From positions 1-64,000 of the forward strand of contig NZ_LRUJ01000008.1 in the NCBI RefSeq assembly GCF_001548475.1: 64,000 nt of DNA. Reading direction: 5' to 3'. Every line of letters begins with the position of its first letter. The first letter of the stretch is position 1. Below, one piece after another: positions 54,048 to 62,658 of the stretch. This DNA comes from Bordetella hinzii LMG 13501. Lineage in GTDB: Bacteria; Pseudomonadota; Gammaproteobacteria; Burkholderiales; Burkholderiaceae_B. The notes beneath the pieces were generated by a model. It was not told the DNA's origin and did no database searches. It was given only the letters and a program-made list of their open reading frames with translations. The translations under genes were made by a program, and so were the position numbers.

Positions 54048-54749
54048 CTAGCGTTCCGTGTCCACGGCGCGGTAGAGCAGGGCGCCGACCACGCCGCCTA
54101 TCAGCGGCGCCACCCAGAACAGCCATAGCTGCTGCAAGGCCCAGCCGCCGACAAAAAGGGCGGGGCCGGTGGAGCGCGCCGGATTGACCGAGGTGTTGGT
54201 GACCGGAATGCTGATCAGGTGGATGAGGGTGAGCGCCAGGCCGATGGCGATGGGCGCGAAGCCGGCCGGGGCCCGCGCGCTGGTCGCGCCCATGATCACG
54301 AAGAGAAAGCCCGCTGTCAGCACGATTTCGCTCGCCAGGGCCGCGCCCATGGCGTATTTGCCGGGCGAGTGGTCGCCGTAGCCGTTGGCGGCAAAGCCGC
54401 TGGCCACCAGATCGAAGCCTGGCTGTCCGCGGGCGATCAAGGAAAGCACGAAGGCCGCCACGATGGCCCCGATGACCTGGGCCAGGATGTAGGGGATCAC
54501 ATCCCTGCCGGGGAAGCGTCCGCCGGCGGCCAAGCCTACGGTGACGGCCGGGTTGAAATGCCCGCCCGAGATGTGGCCGACGGCAAACGCCATGGTCAGC
54601 ACAGTCAGGCCGAAGGCCAGTGCGACGCCGGCAAAACCGATGCCGAGGTGGGGGAAACCGGCGGCCAGCACGGCGCTGCCGCAGCCGCCGAGGACTAGCC
54701 AGAACGTGCCGAAAAATTCGGCGCCGCAACGTTTGGAAAGGGCAGGCAT
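54048..54749 (-). CDS. aqpZ: Aquaporin Z
   Basis: This 233-residue water channel of the MIP family has six transmembrane helices and both NPA motifs ([18 protein letters not shown] and [18 protein letters not shown]). The second is followed by the aromatic/Arg selectivity arginine (NPAR), as in AqpZ rather than GlpF. GGAG lies six bases before the ATG. It faces the autotransporter-barrel gene across a 560-base gap. Confidence 0.96.
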   Translation of the reverse strand: MPALSKRCGAEFFGTFWLVLGGCGSAVLAAGFPHLGIGFAGVALAFGLTVLTMAFAVGHISGGHFNPAVTVGLAAGGRFPGRDVIPYILAQVIGAIVAAFVLSLIARGQPGFDLVASGFAANGYGDHSPGKYAMGAALASEIVLTAGFLFVIMGATSARAPAGFAPIAIGLALTLIHLISIPVTNTSVNPARSTGPALFVGGWALQQLWLFWVAPLIGGVVGALLYRAVDTER

Positions 54750-55308
54750 TGTCTTCTCCTTGGGGAATAGGTGCGAGCAAACCGATTTCCGGCAAAGCAG
54801 GGGGGCGCAGCACATGGTGAGACGCCGGCCCCGCCCTGTCAATGTCCGCGGCGGGCCGGGACTGTGAAGAATGGTCAAGCCCTCGCATGCCTGAGCGGCC
54901 CGCATGACCTCGCCCGGCTCGATCGCGCCGCTGAACTTCAGGCCCCACGGCCCGGCCGTTGGCGATCAAGGCGCGCAACGCGCGCCGCCAGCGTGCGCGC
55001 CCTGACCGCCGCGTTAGAAGACGATGGTCCCCGGGCGTCTTCCCGCGGACGCATCAGGGCAGGATCCGGTCGGGGCCGGCAAGCCTGCAGAACGGCTGGC
55101 TCCCGCAGTTGCTACGAAACGTTCGGCGCGGTGCGCATGGGCAGAAGGGGAGGTCGGCCTTGGCTGCGTGCTGGCGGGGGACAGCTTCTATCCGCCGGAA
55201 ACGGGATATGACGTTGATACGCCGTCGTCGGCAAAAGCTGGTCACGGTCTTCGGCCTGGTCCATCGATAGGATCAAGGCATCCCGTCGCAACGTACAGGA
55301 GATGCTTC
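54750..55308. other. Long non-coding gap upstream of the first autotransporter barrel
   Basis: This 559-base gap is GC-rich apart from short patches. The only open frames are low-quality antisense or extensions without ribosome-binding sites. It may hold a remnant of a lost gene or a long leader for the barrel gene, whose ribosome-binding site AGGAG lies at 55297. No tRNA, repeat or terminator stands out. Confidence 0.4.
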
Positions 55309-56334
55309 ATGATCCGCCCCAGAACGATTCGACATGTTTGCTGCATTGCCATGACGATCTTTCTTGGGAGAGCATGGGGCGCGCCGCCGGCCGCGGCATC
55401 GGCGCGCGCCGCCGCCGCGGCACAGCTCAAGGCGGTCCAGGCCAGCCGGGAGCAGGCTATCCGGGAGCTTGCCAGGCAGCGTACCCGGCAGGCCGTCGCG
55501 CTATCGCAAACCTCGGGCTTGCTGCTGCTCGATGCCCAAATGGTGGGGGTGCAGCAGCGTATGGGGGCTTTGCGTGACGGAGGCAAGGGCGGGCTGTGGG
55601 CCACCGGGGGCGGTACCCGCCTGCATGCCGACACGGACGATACCGCCGCATTCAAGGCGCGCATGGGATATGGCGCGGTGGGCGGCGACTACGGCTGGCG
55701 GCTGGGGCGCGGATCCTTGTACTTGGGGCTCTATGGCGGCACAGGCCAGGCGGATATCGACGATGGCGCGAGCGTCAGCGGCAAGCTCAAGAGCCGCTTT
55801 GTCGGCGGCTATCTCACCTACTTTGAAGAGGATGGCTGGTATGTCGACCTGGCTTCTCAAGTGGGATCCCTGGAATCGGAAATCCGGGTGGATATGCCCG
55901 AGATCGGCCGGGCTTACGACAACCAGGATACGCACCAGGCTTTTACGGGCAGCATCGAAACCGGCTATCACTTTGCATTGCGCGATGACTGGTTCGTCGA
56001 GCCCCAGGCGCAATTGCTCTATGAGCACAGCAGCCAGCATTCGGTCATGGGCCGGCTGGGCGTGCGCGCGGGCCGTGATCTGTCAGTATCCGAGGACGGC
56101 AGGTTGCAGCCGTGCCTGACGCTGTCGTACCTGGCTCAATTGGCACAGGATGACGAGGTCGAGTATGGCGGTCAAAGCGTGGAGGCCGCCTTGCCTGACG
56201 GGCGCTGGCGTGTAGGGGCGGGTGTCGCCTTCGACCGGGGGGGCCATCGGGCTTATGCGGATCTGCGCTATGGCCATGGCCCGGATGTCTCCCAGGAAAC
56301 CGCCGTGATGGTGGGCTACGCCTACCGCTTCTAG
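55309..56334 (+). CDS. Autotransporter-type outer-membrane barrel with almost no passenger (copy 1)
   Basis: This 341-residue protein has a signal peptide (MIRPRTIRHVCCIAMTIFLG, cleavage near WGA-PPA), a helical segment of about 55 residues (QAIRELARQRTRQAVALSQT) and then a pertactin-type autotransporter beta-domain. Conserved strands are GAVGGDYGWRLGRGSLYLGL, FVGGYLTYFEEDGWYVDLAS, WFVEPQAQLLYEHSSQHSV and the final MVGYAYRF with C-terminal Phe. A classical autotransporter has a large secreted passenger before the barrel; here only about 60 residues remain. A close paralogue lies at 57157. Function unknown; it may be a free barrel or a derived porin-like protein. Confidence 0.88.
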   Translation: MIRPRTIRHVCCIAMTIFLGRAWGAPPAAASARAAAAAQLKAVQASREQAIRELARQRTRQAVALSQTSGLLLLDAQMVGVQQRMGALRDGGKGGLWATGGGTRLHADTDDTAAFKARMGYGAVGGDYGWRLGRGSLYLGLYGGTGQADIDDGASVSGKLKSRFVGGYLTYFEEDGWYVDLASQVGSLESEIRVDMPEIGRAYDNQDTHQAFTGSIETGYHFALRDDWFVEPQAQLLYEHSSQHSVMGRLGVRAGRDLSVSEDGRLQPCLTLSYLAQLAQDDEVEYGGQSVEAALPDGRWRVGAGVAFDRGGHRAYADLRYGHGPDVSQETAVMVGYAYRF

Positions 56335-56344
56335 CCGCCACGTC

Positions 56345-56381
56345 AAAAAGGCAGGACGCCGGCTTGCGCCGGCGTCCTGCC
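56345..56381 (-). terminator. Strong terminator of the DUF4148 gene
   Basis: GGCAGGACGCCGGC-TTGC-GCCGGCGTCCTGCC is a perfect 14-base-pair stem. On the minus strand it is followed by TTTTT (AAAAA at 56345-56349), so it ends the DUF4148 transcript. It may also slow plus-strand read-through from the barrel gene. Confidence 0.9.
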
Positions 56382-56419
56382 GCGGACCCGAAGGTCCGGT
56401 ACTGCTCGCTACAAAAACA

Positions 56420-56737
56420 TCAGTTCTGGTAGTCCAGTTCGCCGAAGCTGTACTGGCCGCTGGCCTTGGCTTGGGCCAGCTCGGCCTTGACCTGGTCGCG
56501 GCTCAGCGACACGGCGCGAGCTTGCACGGGCGGGTAATCCAGTTCGCCAAAAGTGTATTGGCCGTCGGCCTTGGCTTGTTGGAGGTCCGCGGCGACCTGG
56601 GCGCGCGTGGCCGAGCTGTCGTTTTGGCTATAGACGCCCTGGAAGGGGATGTTGTTGGGTTCGATGTTCTGAGATGCTTGGGCACCGGCGCTCAGGGCGG
56701 CCAGGGATACCAGTACAGCGCTAGCAAGGGTCTTCAT
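56420..56737 (-). CDS. DUF4148 secreted protein with two repeats, 105 aa
   Basis: This small secreted protein has a signal peptide (MKTLASAVLVSLAALSAGAQ, cleavage near AQA-SQN). The mature part carries two similar DUF4148 repeats: RAQVAADLQQAKADGQYTFG with ELDYP, and RDQVKAELAQAKASGQYSFG with ELDYQ. DUF4148 proteins are abundant in Burkholderiales, small, periplasmic and of unknown function. GGAGG lies ten bases before the ATG at 56737. The gene lies between the two autotransporter-barrel paralogues and opposite to them. Confidence 0.9.
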   Translation of the reverse strand: MKTLASAVLVSLAALSAGAQASQNIEPNNIPFQGVYSQNDSSATRAQVAADLQQAKADGQYTFGELDYPPVQARAVSLSRDQVKAELAQAKASGQYSFGELDYQN

Positions 56738-57156
56738 GATGATTCCTCCGATTCGTTTGGATCTGGGATCCGGACTCGGCGGCCTCTCCGTCGAAGTTCG
56801 TTGTGTGTTCCCAATGACTGCATTGTGCGCCGCCAAATGCCTGGGATAAACCCTGGGCTATGGGAATGATTATTCCATTTTTGATTTGAATAACTTCTTT
56901 ATAAAGAAAATTATCTTTATCTATGGGATTGTTCTTGAGGTCTCGCGGACGCCCCGGCCGCCGGCCGCCTTGCCATTGGCCCCGGAGACACGCTTACAAA
57001 ACGCTGTCACGATGCATGGAAGCGAGATACGATCAAACGTCCGGATGGCAGTCCGGACTTCTGACGGCAAGAGAAGGCCGGCGGTGAGGCTGCCATAACC
57101 GCCGGGCAGCATGTGAGGACCAGCGTCTCCGTTTCAACAACCCAGGGAGCGGCTTC
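56738..57156. promoter_or_regulatory. AT-rich divergent regulatory region
   Basis: This 419-base gap separates the DUF4148 gene from the second barrel. The middle (about 56865-56940) is unusually AT-rich with T- and A-runs, and contains the palindrome GGAATGATTATTCC at 56863-56876. A hairpin GTCCGGA-TGGCAG-TCCGGAC lies at about 57040-57059. These suggest regulated divergent promoters, but no named regulator can be assigned. No gene is seen. Confidence 0.5.
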
Positions 57157-58194
57157 ATGACCCAGCGGCGGTTTGTCAGGCGTGGCGTTTACCTTTGTGT
57201 GGCAATGGCGCTGGGGCAGGCCCCGGCATGGGGGGCCCAGCCCTCGATCAAGGCGGCCCATCTCGAGGTCGACAGGGCGCCCCAGGCCCAGGCCCTGCCG
57301 ACGGCAACCATCAACCAGATCAAGGCCCTGGTCGCCGAGCGCACACGGCAAGCCGTGGCGATGACGCAGACGGCGGGGATTCTGCTGCTCGATGCGCAAA
57401 TGGGCACCCTGCAGCAGCGCATGTGGGAGCTGCGTGACGGTCGCGATGGCGGCCTCTGGGTCCGTCTAGGCGGCACCGATTACCATGCCGACACCACCGA
57501 TACGCCCGCTTTCAAAGAGCGTCTCAAATATGGCTCGGTGGGGGGCGATTACGGCTGGAAGCTCGGAAATGGCTCCTTGTTCCTCGGCGGCTACGTCGGG
57601 ATGGGCAAGGCGGATGTCCATGACGGCGGCCCGCTGCACGGCAAGATCAAGAACTACTACGCCGGCAGCTATCTGACCTATTTCGAGCCGGAGGGCTGGT
57701 ATGTCGACCTGGCCACGCGCGTCGGCCGCATGGATCTCGATTTCAAGGTGGAGATTCCCGAGATCAACAAGACCTACGATGCCGACGACAAGCATGCGGC
57801 CTTCACGGGCAGCATCGAGACCGGCTATCACTTCGCCTTGCCCCAGGCCTGGTTCGTCGAGCCCCAGGCGCAGCTGCTCTACGAGCACAGCAGCCAGCAT
57901 TCGGTGATCGGCCGTCTGGGGGTGCGCGCCGGCCGGGATTTCGCCTTATCGGGCGGGGGCAATCTTCGTCCCTATATGACGCTGTCCTACCTCGCGCAGT
58001 TGTCCAATGACGACACCGTGGATTATGGCGGCGAGCCCTTCAAGGCCGCTTTGCCGGGCAACCGCTGGCGGGTGGGCGGCGGCATTGCCCTGGATTCGGG
58101 CCCGCATCGCGCTTTTGCCGACCTGCGCTATGGGCACGGATCGGATATCTCGCGCGAGCTGACCCTGGTGCTGGGCTACTCCTACCGCTTCTAG
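57157..58194 (+). CDS. Autotransporter-type outer-membrane barrel with almost no passenger (copy 2)
   Basis: This 345-residue paralogue of the barrel at 55309 has the signal peptide MTQRRFVRRGVYLCVAMALG (cleavage near WGA-QPS), a helical linker ERTRQAVAMTQTAGILLLDA and a pertactin-like beta-domain. Its strands SLFLGGYVGMGKADVHDGGP, YAGSYLTYFEPEGWYVDLAT and WFVEPQAQLLYEHSSQHSV are clearly shared with copy 1; it ends VLGYSYRF. The two copies look to have arisen by duplication followed by divergence outside the barrel core. No passenger beyond about 70 residues. AGGGAG lies seven bases upstream of the ATG. Confidence 0.88.
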   Translation: MTQRRFVRRGVYLCVAMALGQAPAWGAQPSIKAAHLEVDRAPQAQALPTATINQIKALVAERTRQAVAMTQTAGILLLDAQMGTLQQRMWELRDGRDGGLWVRLGGTDYHADTTDTPAFKERLKYGSVGGDYGWKLGNGSLFLGGYVGMGKADVHDGGPLHGKIKNYYAGSYLTYFEPEGWYVDLATRVGRMDLDFKVEIPEINKTYDADDKHAAFTGSIETGYHFALPQAWFVEPQAQLLYEHSSQHSVIGRLGVRAGRDFALSGGGNLRPYMTLSYLAQLSNDDTVDYGGEPFKAALPGNRWRVGGGIALDSGPHRAFADLRYGHGSDISRELTLVLGYSYRF

Positions 58195-58249
58195 GGGGCG
58201 GGGGCCGGGCGCCTATAATGCGCGCGTCGCAATCGCGCGGAGCCCCCGC

Positions 58250-58537
58250 ATGCCCTACGAGAGCCTTTTCTGGTCCATGGCCGCCATCGTCGCATTCGCC
58301 TTGTGCGCCGGTGTGCTTGCCGGCTGCCTGAAGACGCTGGGCGCCACGCTGTCCGGAGTGGCCCTGGCCGCCGCCTTGGTGCTGACCGTGGTGGCCTCGT
58401 TCGCGCAGGTCCGGGAAACAGACGGCATGGCTTTGCCGCTGGGCCTGGCCTCGGGTCTGTTCTGCCTGGTCATCGCCTGCGCATGCGCACTCTTGACCAG
58501 GCGCATCCGGCGCCGCAATCCGGGCGCGCAATCCTGA
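58250..58537 (+). CDS. Small hydrophobic membrane protein, 95 aa
   Basis: This protein begins MPYESLFWSMAAIVAFALCA and has three predicted transmembrane segments (about 9-28, 33-54 and 63-86), ending in a basic tail RRIRRRNPGAQS. Four cysteines are seen. I recognise no family. It follows the barrel gene by 55 bases and precedes the acidic protein at 58567 by 29 bases, so it could be part of a small operon with that gene. Confidence 0.65.
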   Translation: MPYESLFWSMAAIVAFALCAGVLAGCLKTLGATLSGVALAAALVLTVVASFAQVRETDGMALPLGLASGLFCLVIACACALLTRRIRRRNPGAQS

Positions 58538-58566
58538 AGCGCGGTTCGGCCAACTAGGAAGCATCA

Positions 58567-58887
58567 ATGGAAATCATCAGCCGCCAGACCGGCGAATTCG
58601 AATCGGGCCTCAGCCTGGAGACCACGATGGACGGCGCCAGCTTCGGCGTCTATGTCGTGCTGGGCGAACCGGACCTGGATGCCATCGCGGACTTCGTCCC
58701 GCCCGAGGCCCTCGCCGAGGGCGCGTCCATCCACGCGGCGTCCGTCGACACCGTGGACGGCGCCCAGGAACAGATCGACGAGGTGCTCGAGAACCTCAAT
58801 CCGGCCGATGTGGTGGTGTTCTTTTGCGCGGATGCGGACTGCTTCGCGGCCGCGCTGGACCTGCTGGGCCTGCCGGTGGACGACTGA
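58567..58887 (+). CDS. Acidic hypothetical protein, 106 aa
   Basis: This is a strongly acidic soluble protein (for example VDGAQEQIDEVLENLNPADV). It begins MEIISRQTGEFESGLSLETT and contains VVVFFCADADCFAAALDLLG with two nearby cysteines. No signal peptide or known domain. AGGAAG precedes the ATG by six bases. The preceding gene encodes a small membrane protein. Function unknown. Confidence 0.65.
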   Translation: MEIISRQTGEFESGLSLETTMDGASFGVYVVLGEPDLDAIADFVPPEALAEGASIHAASVDTVDGAQEQIDEVLENLNPADVVVFFCADADCFAAALDLLGLPVDD

Positions 58888-59205
58888 GCGCTCAAGCGGC
58901 CCCGTTTAGCACAGTTTTTCGGCTATCCCCTTGATTATTAGTAAATAAGACGCACGCAAATATTTGCGCGAACATAAAGCAGGCCGTAACGGCAGTTTCT
59001 ATTTGTTGCATTCTTGGGACGCCTTTTTATGGATTATCTTGACTTAGGAGAGGAACCTGACGATAGTGTCGGCACGAGAGATCAAGTGTTGCGAAGTCTG
59101 TTCAGTGCCGTGCCTTTTTCGGCGTCCGTTATTGTCCTGCTGTCCCCTCCTTGATTGCATCGTGGCTCCGGGTGCGTCCGCACCCACTATCTTAGGAAAT
59201 ACAGT
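58888..59205. promoter_or_regulatory. Intergenic region holding the first cold-shock gene promoter and leader
   Basis: This 318-base gap, AT-rich at 58920-59040, has its promoter at 59039-59067 and the cold-shock leader to 59205. A 41-codon frame starts at 59029, upstream of the -35, so it is not transcribed from this promoter. No other gene is seen. Confidence 0.5.
59039..59067 (+). promoter_or_regulatory. Promoter of the first cold-shock gene
   Basis: TTGACT and GATAGT are separated by 17 bases, a good sigma-70 match. Transcription from about 59074 would give a leader of about 130 bases before the cold-shock start codon, as is usual for cspA-type genes whose leader controls mRNA stability and translation. 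Confidence 0.6.
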
Positions 59206-59409
59206 ATGGAAACCGGCGTCGTTAAGTGGTTCAACGCAGAGAAAGGTTATGGCTTCATCACCCCCGAGTCGGGCGGTAAGGATCTGTTCGCACATTTCTC
59301 CGAGATCCAGTCCAATGGCTTCAAGACCCTCGAAGAGAACCAGCGCGTGAGCTACGTCACGGCGATGGGCCCCAAGGGTCCCCAGGCTACCAAGATTCAG
59401 ATCATCTAA
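59206..59409 (+). CDS. Cold-shock protein (CspA family), 67 aa
   Basis: This five-stranded OB-fold nucleic-acid chaperone carries both RNA-binding motifs: RNP1 KGYGFITPE and RNP2 LFAHFSEI. The full N-terminus is [26 protein letters not shown] precedes the ATG. The leader of about 130 bases and the downstream terminator are typical of cold-inducible csp genes. A second csp lies 930 bases downstream, sharing most of the core but differing in the C-terminal half. Confidence 0.97.
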   Translation: METGVVKWFNAEKGYGFITPESGGKDLFAHFSEIQSNGFKTLEENQRVSYVTAMGPKGPQATKIQII

Positions 59410-59436
59410 TAAGTCGCTGAATCCCGGCCACAGCCG

Positions 59437-59457
59437 AGCCCCGAAAGGGGCTTTTTT
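59437..59457 (+). terminator. Terminator of the first cold-shock gene
   Basis: AGCCCC-GAAA-GGGGCT followed by TTTTTT is a compact hairpin with a stable GAAA tetraloop, 27 bases after the stop codon. Confidence 0.9.
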
Positions 59458-59531
59458 GTTGCCCGGCGCGGCGGCGGGCCTGGCGCAGGCCTGGACCCCT
59501 GTCCTCCCCGCCGTTGCTCCAGGAGTCAGAC

Positions 59532-60083
59532 ATGTCTTCTTCACCATCCTGCCAGGCCGCCGACGTCGTGGCCTTCTGGCGCGAGGCGGGCCCGCGGCGC
59601 TGGTTCGCCCGCGATGCCGGTTTTGACCAGGTGTTCCGCGAGCGTTTCCTGGAGGCGCACTACGCCGCCGCCCGTGGCGAGCTGGCGCACTGGCAGGAGG
59701 ACGCCGAGGGCGTGCTGGCGCTTTTGGTGCTGCTGGACCAGTTTCCGCGCAATGCCTTTCGCGGCACGGGCCATATGTTCGCCACCGACGGCCTGGCGCT
59801 GGCGATCGCGCGGCGGGCGGTCGCGCGCGGGCTGGATGCGGCCGTGGACGCCGAACTGCGGCCCTTCATTTATCTGCCTTACGAGCACGCCGAGAATATC
59901 GCGGCCCAGGAAGAGGGCGTTCGATTAATGACGCCGCTGGGTGGAGAAACTTTGCGCTATGCCGTTATCCATCGGGATATTATTGCGCGCTTCGGCCGCT
60001 TCCCGCATCGAAATGCCAGCCTGGGCAGGGACACCCTGCCGGAAGAGCAGTATTTTCTCGACAATGGCGGATTTGCGGGATGA
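59532..60083 (+). CDS. DUF924-family protein, 183 aa
   Basis: This soluble alpha-helical protein of the DUF924 family has VVAFWREAGPRRWFARDAGF, then LLDQFPRNAFRGTGHMFATD and PFIYLPYEHAENIAAQEEGV, all conserved family segments with a TPR-like fold. Biochemical role unknown. AGGAG lies seven bases before ATG 59532. It sits between the two cold-shock genes, after the first terminator. The last third is visibly less GC-rich than the first. Confidence 0.9.
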   Translation: MSSSPSCQAADVVAFWREAGPRRWFARDAGFDQVFRERFLEAHYAAARGELAHWQEDAEGVLALLVLLDQFPRNAFRGTGHMFATDGLALAIARRAVARGLDAAVDAELRPFIYLPYEHAENIAAQEEGVRLMTPLGGETLRYAVIHRDIIARFGRFPHRNASLGRDTLPEEQYFLDNGGFAG

Positions 60084-60195
60084 ATAATGGGGCGATAAAT
60101 ATCCGGGCCGGGTTGTTGTGCTGAATGCACGCTCCGGTCCGATGTTGTTTCCGGGCGTAACTTTTGTTCCAAGACTGCCGGATGTTACGTTCGGT

Positions 60196-60225
60196 TTGAC
60201 CGTTGCATAAAAACACTCCTACACT
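60196..60225 (+). promoter_or_regulatory. Promoter of the second cold-shock gene
   Basis: TTGACC and TACACT are separated by 18 bases. The expected leader of about 110 bases (60232-60340) resembles in length that of the first csp gene. Confidence 0.6.
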
Positions 60226-60340
60226 GGTCCGGCGAGGTCAAGCGACGCGGTACAGGTCCTATGTCGCAAGCGTGTTTCCCGTCCCATCCTTGGCGTCCGG
60301 CATCCCGCGAGCAATCGCCTCTTTGGTTCAAGGACAGTTC

Positions 60341-60547
60341 ATGGCAACCGGTATTGTTAAGTGGTTCAACGCTGAAAAGGGCTACGGATTCATCCTGCCC
60401 GACGATGGTGGCAAGGACCTCTTCGCTCATTACTCCGAAATCCGCAGCGAAGGATACAAAACGCTGCAGGAAAATCAGCGCGTTTCTTTTGAGATCGGCG
60501 AAGGCCCGAAAGGACCTAGCGCGAAAAACATCAAGATCATTGCATGA
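60341..60547 (+). CDS. Cold-shock protein (CspA family), 68 aa
   Basis: This paralogous OB-fold cold-shock protein starts [20 protein letters not shown], with RNP1 KGYGFILPD and RNP2 LFAHYSEI, ending KNIKIIA. It shares the first 20 residues almost exactly with the copy at 59206 and then differs ([18 protein letters not shown]). AAGGACA lies eight bases before the ATG. It has its own promoter, a leader of about 110 bases and terminator, so each csp gene is a separate unit. Confidence 0.97.
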   Translation: MATGIVKWFNAEKGYGFILPDDGGKDLFAHYSEIRSEGYKTLQENQRVSFEIGEGPKGPSAKNIKIIA

Positions 60548-60556
60548 GCTTGATAA

Positions 60557-60588
60557 TGAAATAAGCCCCGGTGACGGGGCTTATTTCA
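60557..60588. terminator. Bidirectional terminator between csp and yqhA
   Basis: TGAAATAAGCCCCG-GTGA-CGGGGCTTATTTCA is a perfect 14-base-pair stem with U- and A-rich flanks inside the stem base. It lies between converging csp and yqhA, so it likely ends both. Confidence 0.85.
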
Positions 60589-60600
60589 TTTGCGCAATGT

Positions 60601-61140
60601 TCAATGCTCGTTGTTGCTGGTGAGCCGGTCCACGTAGGCGATGCCGATGGCCGACAGGATGAACACCACGTGGATGATGGTTTGCCACATGACGCCAGTC
60701 TCCGTGAAGCGCGTATTGGCCGAGCCCAGGCTGCCGGCCTCGATGAAGGTGCGCAGCAGGTGGATCGACGAGATGCCGATGATGGCCATGGCCAGCTTGA
60801 CCTTGAGCACGCTGGCGTTGACGTGGCTCAGCCATTCGGGCTGGTCGGGATGCCCTTCGAGGCGCAGGCGCGACACAAAGGTCTCGTAGCCGCCGACAAT
60901 GACCATGACCAGCAGGTTGGAGATCATCACCACGTCGATGAGTCCCAGCACGAGCAACATGATGTCCATCTCGCCGAAGCTGTTGGTGTGCGAGACCAGG
61001 TGCCACAGTTCCTTCAGGAAGAGAAAGACATAGACGCCCTGGGCCACGATCAGGCCAAGGTAGAGGGGCAGTTGCAGCCAGCGGGAGCTGAAGATGAGGG
61101 CGGGCAGGATGCCGAGCGAGGGGCGTTGTTCGGGGTTCAT
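60601..61140 (-). CDS. UPF0114 (YqhA-like) inner-membrane protein
   Basis: This 179-residue membrane protein has about four transmembrane helices (SSRWLQLPLYLGLIVAQGVY, LLVLGLIDVVMISNLLVMVI, plus two near 115-135 and 150-170). Family markers are SRWLxxPxYxGL, GGYETFVSRL and AIIGISSIHLLRTFIEA. Function is unknown across the family. Upstream sequence (61141-61345) holds the tig promoter on the opposite strand; the genes are divergent. Confidence 0.88.
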   Translation of the reverse strand: MNPEQRPSLGILPALIFSSRWLQLPLYLGLIVAQGVYVFLFLKELWHLVSHTNSFGEMDIMLLVLGLIDVVMISNLLVMVIVGGYETFVSRLRLEGHPDQPEWLSHVNASVLKVKLAMAIIGISSIHLLRTFIEAGSLGSANTRFTETGVMWQTIIHVVFILSAIGIAYVDRLTSNNEH

Positions 61141-61345
61141 TGTTGCGAGCCTTTTGGGGGATTGAATCAGGCGGCACGCATTCTAGCAATGGCATGCCGC
61201 CCGCGGCAGAGGGGGGCGCCGGGCGCCGTGGGGCCGGATCAGCGGGGCGCCGTGGACGGGTTTGAGGCTGTTGGGCGACTTTCCGGTAAAATTGCCGGTT
61301 TACCTGGTTCGATTTCTTCTCATCCCTCGGAAAATAGGTCTTTTA

Positions 61346-62656
61346 ATGCAGCCTGTGGTTGAAACCCTCTCCGGCCTGGAGCGCCGTGTTGATCTGGCCA
61401 TTTCGGTGGCCGACGTGGAAAAGGAAGTCCAGGCGCAGCTCAAGCGCGTGGCCCGCACCGCCAAGGTGCCGGGTTTCCGTCCCGGCAAGGCGCCGATGGC
61501 CATGCTCGAGCGCAGCCATGGTCCGAGCATCCGCTACGACGTGATCAATTCCCAAGTCGGCCGTGCCTTTGAGCAGGCAGTCGAAGGCGCCCAGCTGCGC
61601 GTGGCCGGCAGCCCCTCGCTGGAGCCCAAGACGGAAGGCGTGGACGAAGGCACGCTGGCCTTCTCGGCCACCTTCGAGGTCTATCCCGAAGTCGCCGTGC
61701 CCGACCTCTCCGCCCTGGCCGTCACCCGCTACGAAACCGAAGTCAGCGACGCTGAAGTCAACAAGACGCTGGACGTCCTGCGCAAGCAGCGCGCCACCTA
61801 CGAAGTCCGCGAAGGCCGCGCGGCCCAGGATGATGACCGCGTCATCCTCGACTTTGCCGGCACCATCGACGGCGTGCCTTTCGAAGGCGGCAAGGCCGAG
61901 AACTTCCCCTTCGTCCTGGGCCAGGGCCGCATGCTGCCCGAGTTCGAAGCCGCCGCCCGCGGCCTGAAGGCCGGCGACACCAAGGTCTTCCCGCTGAGCT
62001 TCCCCGAGGACTACCAAGGCAAGGAAGTCGCCGGCAAGACCGCCGAGTTCACCATCACCATCAAGGAAGTGGCCGAGGCTGTCCTGCCCGCCGTCGACGC
62101 CGAGTTTGCCAAGTCGCTGGGCCAGGCCGATGCCGACGTCGAAAAGCTCAAGGCCGACATCCGCAGCAACATCGAGCGTGAGGTCAAGGTCCGTTCGCAA
62201 GGCCGCACCAAGACCAGCGTGATGGATTCCCTGGTCGAAGCCGCCAAGTTCGACGTGCCCAAGGCGCTGGTGGACAACGACGTGCAAGGCCGTATTGCCC
62301 AGGCCCGCGAAGAGCTCAAGCAGCGCGGCGTGCCCAATGCCGACAGCATGCCCATGCCGGCCGAAGTCTTTGCCGCCGAGTCCGAGCGCCGCGTGCGCCT
62401 GGGCCTGCTGGTGTCGGAGCTGGTCAAGCAAGCCCAGCTGCAAGCCAAGCCCGAGCAGGTCCGTGCCCGCATCGAAGAGTTCGCCCAGAACTACGAGCAG
62501 CCGGCCCAGGTTGTCAGCTACTATCTGTCGGACCGCCAGCGCCGCGCCGAAATCGAAGCGATCGTGCTGGAGGACAACGTGGTGGCCTACGTGCTGGAAA
62601 AGGCCAAGGTAACCGATGAAAAGGTTCCCTTCGATCAGTTGATGGGGATGGCATAA
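61346..62656 (+). CDS. tig: Trigger factor
   Basis: This 436-residue ribosome-associated chaperone and prolyl isomerase has an N-terminal ribosome-binding domain with the signature region [20 protein letters not shown]. The FKBP-like PPIase domain (about 160-245) contains [20 protein letters not shown], and the C-terminal substrate-binding domain is helical. [20 protein letters not shown] at 61346 is the family start. clpP follows after two bases, the common tig-clpP-clpX order, linking nascent-chain folding to proteolysis. Confidence 0.97.
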   Translation: MQPVVETLSGLERRVDLAISVADVEKEVQAQLKRVARTAKVPGFRPGKAPMAMLERSHGPSIRYDVINSQVGRAFEQAVEGAQLRVAGSPSLEPKTEGVDEGTLAFSATFEVYPEVAVPDLSALAVTRYETEVSDAEVNKTLDVLRKQRATYEVREGRAAQDDDRVILDFAGTIDGVPFEGGKAENFPFVLGQGRMLPEFEAAARGLKAGDTKVFPLSFPEDYQGKEVAGKTAEFTITIKEVAEAVLPAVDAEFAKSLGQADADVEKLKADIRSNIEREVKVRSQGRTKTSVMDSLVEAAKFDVPKALVDNDVQGRIAQAREELKQRGVPNADSMPMPAEVFAAESERRVRLGLLVSELVKQAQLQAKPEQVRARIEEFAQNYEQPAQVVSYYLSDRQRRAEIEAIVLEDNVVAYVLEKAKVTDEKVPFDQLMGMA

Positions 62657-62658
62657 CT

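Noticed and set aside
59029-59154. 41-codon ORF upstream of the first cold-shock gene
   Set aside because: It begins upstream of the likely -35 element, so the csp transcript would not contain its start; no ribosome-binding site.
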